The notes under the pieces: generated by a model
Databases searched by the model: none
Told to the model about the DNA's origin: nothing
The model's input: only the letters and a program-made list of their open reading frames with translations
In this document: piece after piece, positions 61,747 to 64,000 of the stretch
Layout of the letters: every line of letters starts with the position of its first letter
Position numbering within the stretch: the stretch's first letter is position 1
Source of the DNA: Hyphomicrobiales bacterium
GTDB taxonomy: Bacteria > Pseudomonadota > Alphaproteobacteria > Rhizobiales > Rhizobiaceae
DNA: 64,000 bases
Reading direction: 5' to 3'
Assembly: GCA_900471815.1 (NCBI GenBank)
Contig: UICE01000006.1
Span: 62,001 to 126,000, forward strand
Made by a program: the position numbers and the translations under genes

Positions 61747-63678
61747 ATGAATCCTAACTACCGGAACTTCGCGCTGTGGGCGATAATAGCTCTGCTTCTG
61801 ATTGCGTTGTTCAATCTTTTCCAAAGCCCTACATCGCGTTCAGCATCGAGTGATGTGCCGTATTCGCAATTCATCACTGATGTGAACAGCGGACGCGTGA
61901 AGTCGGTAACCATCACTGGTGATCGCATCACAGGCACGTATACGGACAACAACTCCAACTTCCAGACCTATTCACCCGGCGATCCGGGTCTGGTCGGCCG
62001 TTTGGAAAGCAAGAATGTTCAGATCGCTGCCCGCCCTGAATCTGACGGTTCGACCTCATTGGTTGGTATGTTGATTTCCTGGCTGCCGATGATCCTTATT
62101 CTCGGCGTGTGGATTTTCTTCATGCGGCAGATGCAAGGCGGCTCGCGTGGCGCTATGGGGTTTGGCAAATCCAAGGCCAAGCTTCTAACCGAAGCGCATG
62201 GCAGGGTTACTTTCCAGGATGTAGCTGGTGTCGATGAAGCCAAGGAAGATCTTGAGGAAATCGTCGAGTTCCTGCGTGACGCTCAAAAATTCCAGCGCTT
62301 GGGCGGACGTATCCCACGCGGTGTCCTGCTCGTCGGGCCGCCCGGTACCGGTAAAACCTTGCTTGCCCGCGCCATTGCCGGCGAAGCCAATGTGCCGTTC
62401 TTCACCATTTCCGGTTCGGACTTTGTGGAAATGTTTGTCGGTGTGGGTGCTTCCCGCGTTCGCGACATGTTCGAGCAAGCCAAGAAGAATGCTCCTTGCA
62501 TTATCTTCATCGACGAAATCGATGCGGTAGGTCGCCATCGTGGTGCAGGTCTTGGTGGCGGTAATGATGAACGCGAACAGACATTGAACCAGTTGCTGGT
62601 CGAGATGGATGGTTTTGAGGCCAATGAGGGTGTTATCCTGATCGCCGCCACCAACCGTCCGGATGTTCTTGATCCAGCATTGCTGCGTCCGGGTCGTTTT
62701 GACCGACAAGTCGTTGTTCCAAATCCTGATGTTGCCGGTCGTGAGAAAATTCTCAAGGTTCACGTGCGCAACGTACCTTTGGCACCAAATGTCGATCTTA
62801 AAGTATTGGCACGTGGTACGCCGGGTTTTTCGGGCGCCGATTTGATGAATCTTGTCAATGAAGGTGCTTTGATGGCTGCACGGCGCAATAAACGCCTTGT
62901 CACCATGCAGGAATTCGAAGACGCTAAAGACAAGATCATGATGGGGGCCGAACGCCGCTCGACGGCGATGACGCAGGCAGAAAAAGAACTGACCGCCTAT
63001 CACGAAGCAGGTCATGCTATCGTGGCGCTGAACGTAGCACTGGCAGATCCCTTGCATAAGGCGACGATCATTCCGCGCGGTCGGGCTCTTGGAATGGTCA
63101 TGCAGTTGCCGGAAGCGGATCGTTATTCCATGAGTTACAAGTGGATGATTTCCCGCCTTGCAATCATGATGGGTGGACGAATTGCTGAGGAACTCAAATT
63201 CGGCAAGGAAAACATCACCTCCGGTGCCTCGTCAGATATTGAACAGGCAACGAAGCTTGCCCGTGCCATGGTTACGCGTTGGGGTTTCTCCGACAAACTC
63301 GGACAGGTTGCTTATGGCGAGAACCAGGAAGAAGTGTTCCTCGGCCATTCAGTCGCTCGCACGCAGAATGTTTCTGAAGAAACAGCGCAGTTGATTGATG
63401 CGGAAGTGCGTAAGCTGATTGACGATGCCTATAGCGCTGCTCGCACCATTTTGACGAAGAAGAAAAAGGAATGGATTGCGATTGCGGAAGGCCTTTTGGA
63501 ATATGAAACGCTGACCGGCGAAGAAATCAAGGCATTGATGGCTGGCAACAAGCCTGCCCGCGACCTTGGGGATGATACACCGCCTTCGCGTGGATCGGCT
63601 GTGCCCAAGGCCGGAGCCAAGAAACCACGTAAGGGCGATGAGCCGGACAAAGGTCTAGAACCTCAACCGCAATCGTGA
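61747..63678 (+). CDS. ftsH: ATP-dependent zinc metalloprotease FtsH
   Basis: A 643-residue membrane-anchored AAA+ protease that degrades misfolded membrane proteins and regulators. Two helices (about 8-25 and 105-126) flank a periplasmic domain. Walker A GPPGTGKT is at 197-204, Walker B FIDE at 254-257, SRH arginines in RPGRFDRQ and the zinc motif HEAGH at 419-423. The C-terminal tail (about 600-643) is Lys/Pro-rich. Start ATG 61747 is conserved; the ORF runs 42 bases further upstream. It has a heat-shock promoter and a terminator. Confidence 0.97.
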   Translation: MNPNYRNFALWAIIALLLIALFNLFQSPTSRSASSDVPYSQFITDVNSGRVKSVTITGDRITGTYTDNNSNFQTYSPGDPGLVGRLESKNVQIAARPESDGSTSLVGMLISWLPMILILGVWIFFMRQMQGGSRGAMGFGKSKAKLLTEAHGRVTFQDVAGVDEAKEDLEEIVEFLRDAQKFQRLGGRIPRGVLLVGPPGTGKTLLARAIAGEANVPFFTISGSDFVEMFVGVGASRVRDMFEQAKKNAPCIIFIDEIDAVGRHRGAGLGGGNDEREQTLNQLLVEMDGFEANEGVILIAATNRPDVLDPALLRPGRFDRQVVVPNPDVAGREKILKVHVRNVPLAPNVDLKVLARGTPGFSGADLMNLVNEGALMAARRNKRLVTMQEFEDAKDKIMMGAERRSTAMTQAEKELTAYHEAGHAIVALNVALADPLHKATIIPRGRALGMVMQLPEADRYSMSYKWMISRLAIMMGGRIAEELKFGKENITSGASSDIEQATKLARAMVTRWGFSDKLGQVAYGENQEEVFLGHSVARTQNVSEETAQLIDAEVRKLIDDAYSAARTILTKKKKEWIAIAEGLLEYETLTGEEIKALMAGNKPARDLGDDTPPSRGSAVPKAGAKKPRKGDEPDKGLEPQPQS

Positions 63679-63698
63679 TTGCAACAAGAATGAAAAAG

Positions 63699-63724
63699 GC
63701 GGCTGGTGAAAACCGGCCGCTTTT
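63699..63724 (+). terminator. Rho-independent terminator of ftsH
   Basis: GCGGCTGGT (63699-63707) pairs with ACCGGCCGC (63712-63720) across a GAAA loop, followed by TTTT. Confidence 0.88.
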
Positions 63725-63750
63725 GCACGAATTGTTTAGGCCTCGGTATT

Positions 63751-63784
63751 TAGAGTCCTTCTTGCTTAACTAGAATTGTTCTGC
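63751..63784. repeat. Element related to the 49128 inverted repeat
   Basis: This 34-base stretch shares the pattern TAGAG-CCTT-CTTG-TTAACTAGAA-CTGC with 49128-49162, with several substitutions. The right-hand arm is less well preserved here. It sits between the ftsH terminator and glmM. Confidence 0.45.
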
Positions 63785-63934
63785 GGGAGGGATTTGTGAA
63801 CGAAACTTGCTCTAGTATAATCCTCACACAATTTGTGAACTGCGAAAGAGATGTCCTTCTGCAATAAGCAAGACCACTCAACCATAATCGTAGCCGTTAT
63901 ACGCCTACGTGTCGCAACAACTGGATAACCGTAT

Positions 63935-64000
63935 ATGGCTCGCAAATATTTTGGCACCGATGGCATTCGTGGACAGGCAAACGCCTATCCCATGACACCC
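63935..64000 (+). CDS. glmM: Phosphoglucosamine mutase GlmM (5' end only)
   Basis: Only the first 22 codons are inside the window. They read MARKYFGTDGIRGQAN, the invariant N-terminus of GlmM, which converts glucosamine-6-phosphate to glucosamine-1-phosphate for peptidoglycan and lipopolysaccharide. ftsH-glmM is a standard order. The start ATG at 63935 has only a weak ribosome-binding site before it. The active-site serine region lies beyond the window. Confidence 0.9.
   Translation, partial: MARKYFGTDGIRGQANAYPMTP

Noticed and set aside
1-64000. CRISPR array, insertion sequence or prophage
   Set aside because: No regularly spaced direct repeats, transposase or integrase genes, or phage structural genes were seen. 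The region looks like stable core and accessory chromosome.

Overview
The window looks like chromosomal DNA of an alphaproteobacterium of the order Hyphomicrobiales (Rhizobiales), most like the Brucellaceae/Phyllobacteriaceae. The evidence is gene order (ruvCAB-ybgC-tolQRAB-pal-cpoB-tilS-ftsH-glmM; 6S RNA-ygfA-ymdB-like-terC-bioY-yebC), a rhizobial type II glutamine synthetase, an RcdA homologue, LigD/Ku repair genes, and promoter motifs typical of alphaproteobacterial CtrA, RpoH, EcfG and LexA. I see no tRNA or rRNA genes, no insertion sequence, no prophage and no CRISPR array.

Layout. 1-1747: the end of a nitrate/sulfonate-type ABC importer. 1753-3449: a small GlsB-like membrane protein and glnII behind a sigma-54 promoter. 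3540-4894: a cobalamin riboswitch, a small unknown ORF and cobF. 5034-8151: a GAF/Fis regulator, an ExaC-like aldehyde dehydrogenase and a DUF779 protein. 8144-16814: a DoxX protein, 3-methyladenine glycosylase, TRAP permeases without a binding protein, a CHASE3 kinase/response regulator/receiver-kinase set, an EamA exporter and a fumarylacetoacetase-fold enzyme. 16823-22555: a six-gene lipid operon resembling E. coli ynbABCD. 22850-28690: a short unknown gene, topoisomerase IB, and a Ku-LigD-Ku end-joining cluster with divergent stress promoters. 28751-31893: an MFS transporter with a GntR regulator, a GNAT enzyme and a DUF1993 protein.

32055-36436: 6S RNA and the ygfA to yebC run. 36446-38883: an amino-acid permease, an Asp/Glu racemase-like protein and rpmE. 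39098-46784: an MsbA-type exporter, DUF1304, a TolQ/MotA-like plus OmpA-like pair, an inositol monophosphatase, efp, a Sel1-repeat protein and a ThiE-like protein. 46986-50893: a TSUP transporter, an OpgC-like acyltransferase and an acyl-CoA ligase. 50894-51290 is a gene-free stretch with two perfect CtrA boxes, a probable small RNA and the rcdA promoter. 51291-64000: rcdA, ruvCAB, the complete Tol-Pal system, tilS, ftsH and the start of glmM.

The most interesting parts are the ynb-like lipid operon, which has every enzyme class expected for making an unknown CDP-alcohol-derived phospholipid; the probable CtrA-driven small RNA next to rcdA; and the paired EcfG promoters that put topoisomerase IB and Ku under the general stress response.
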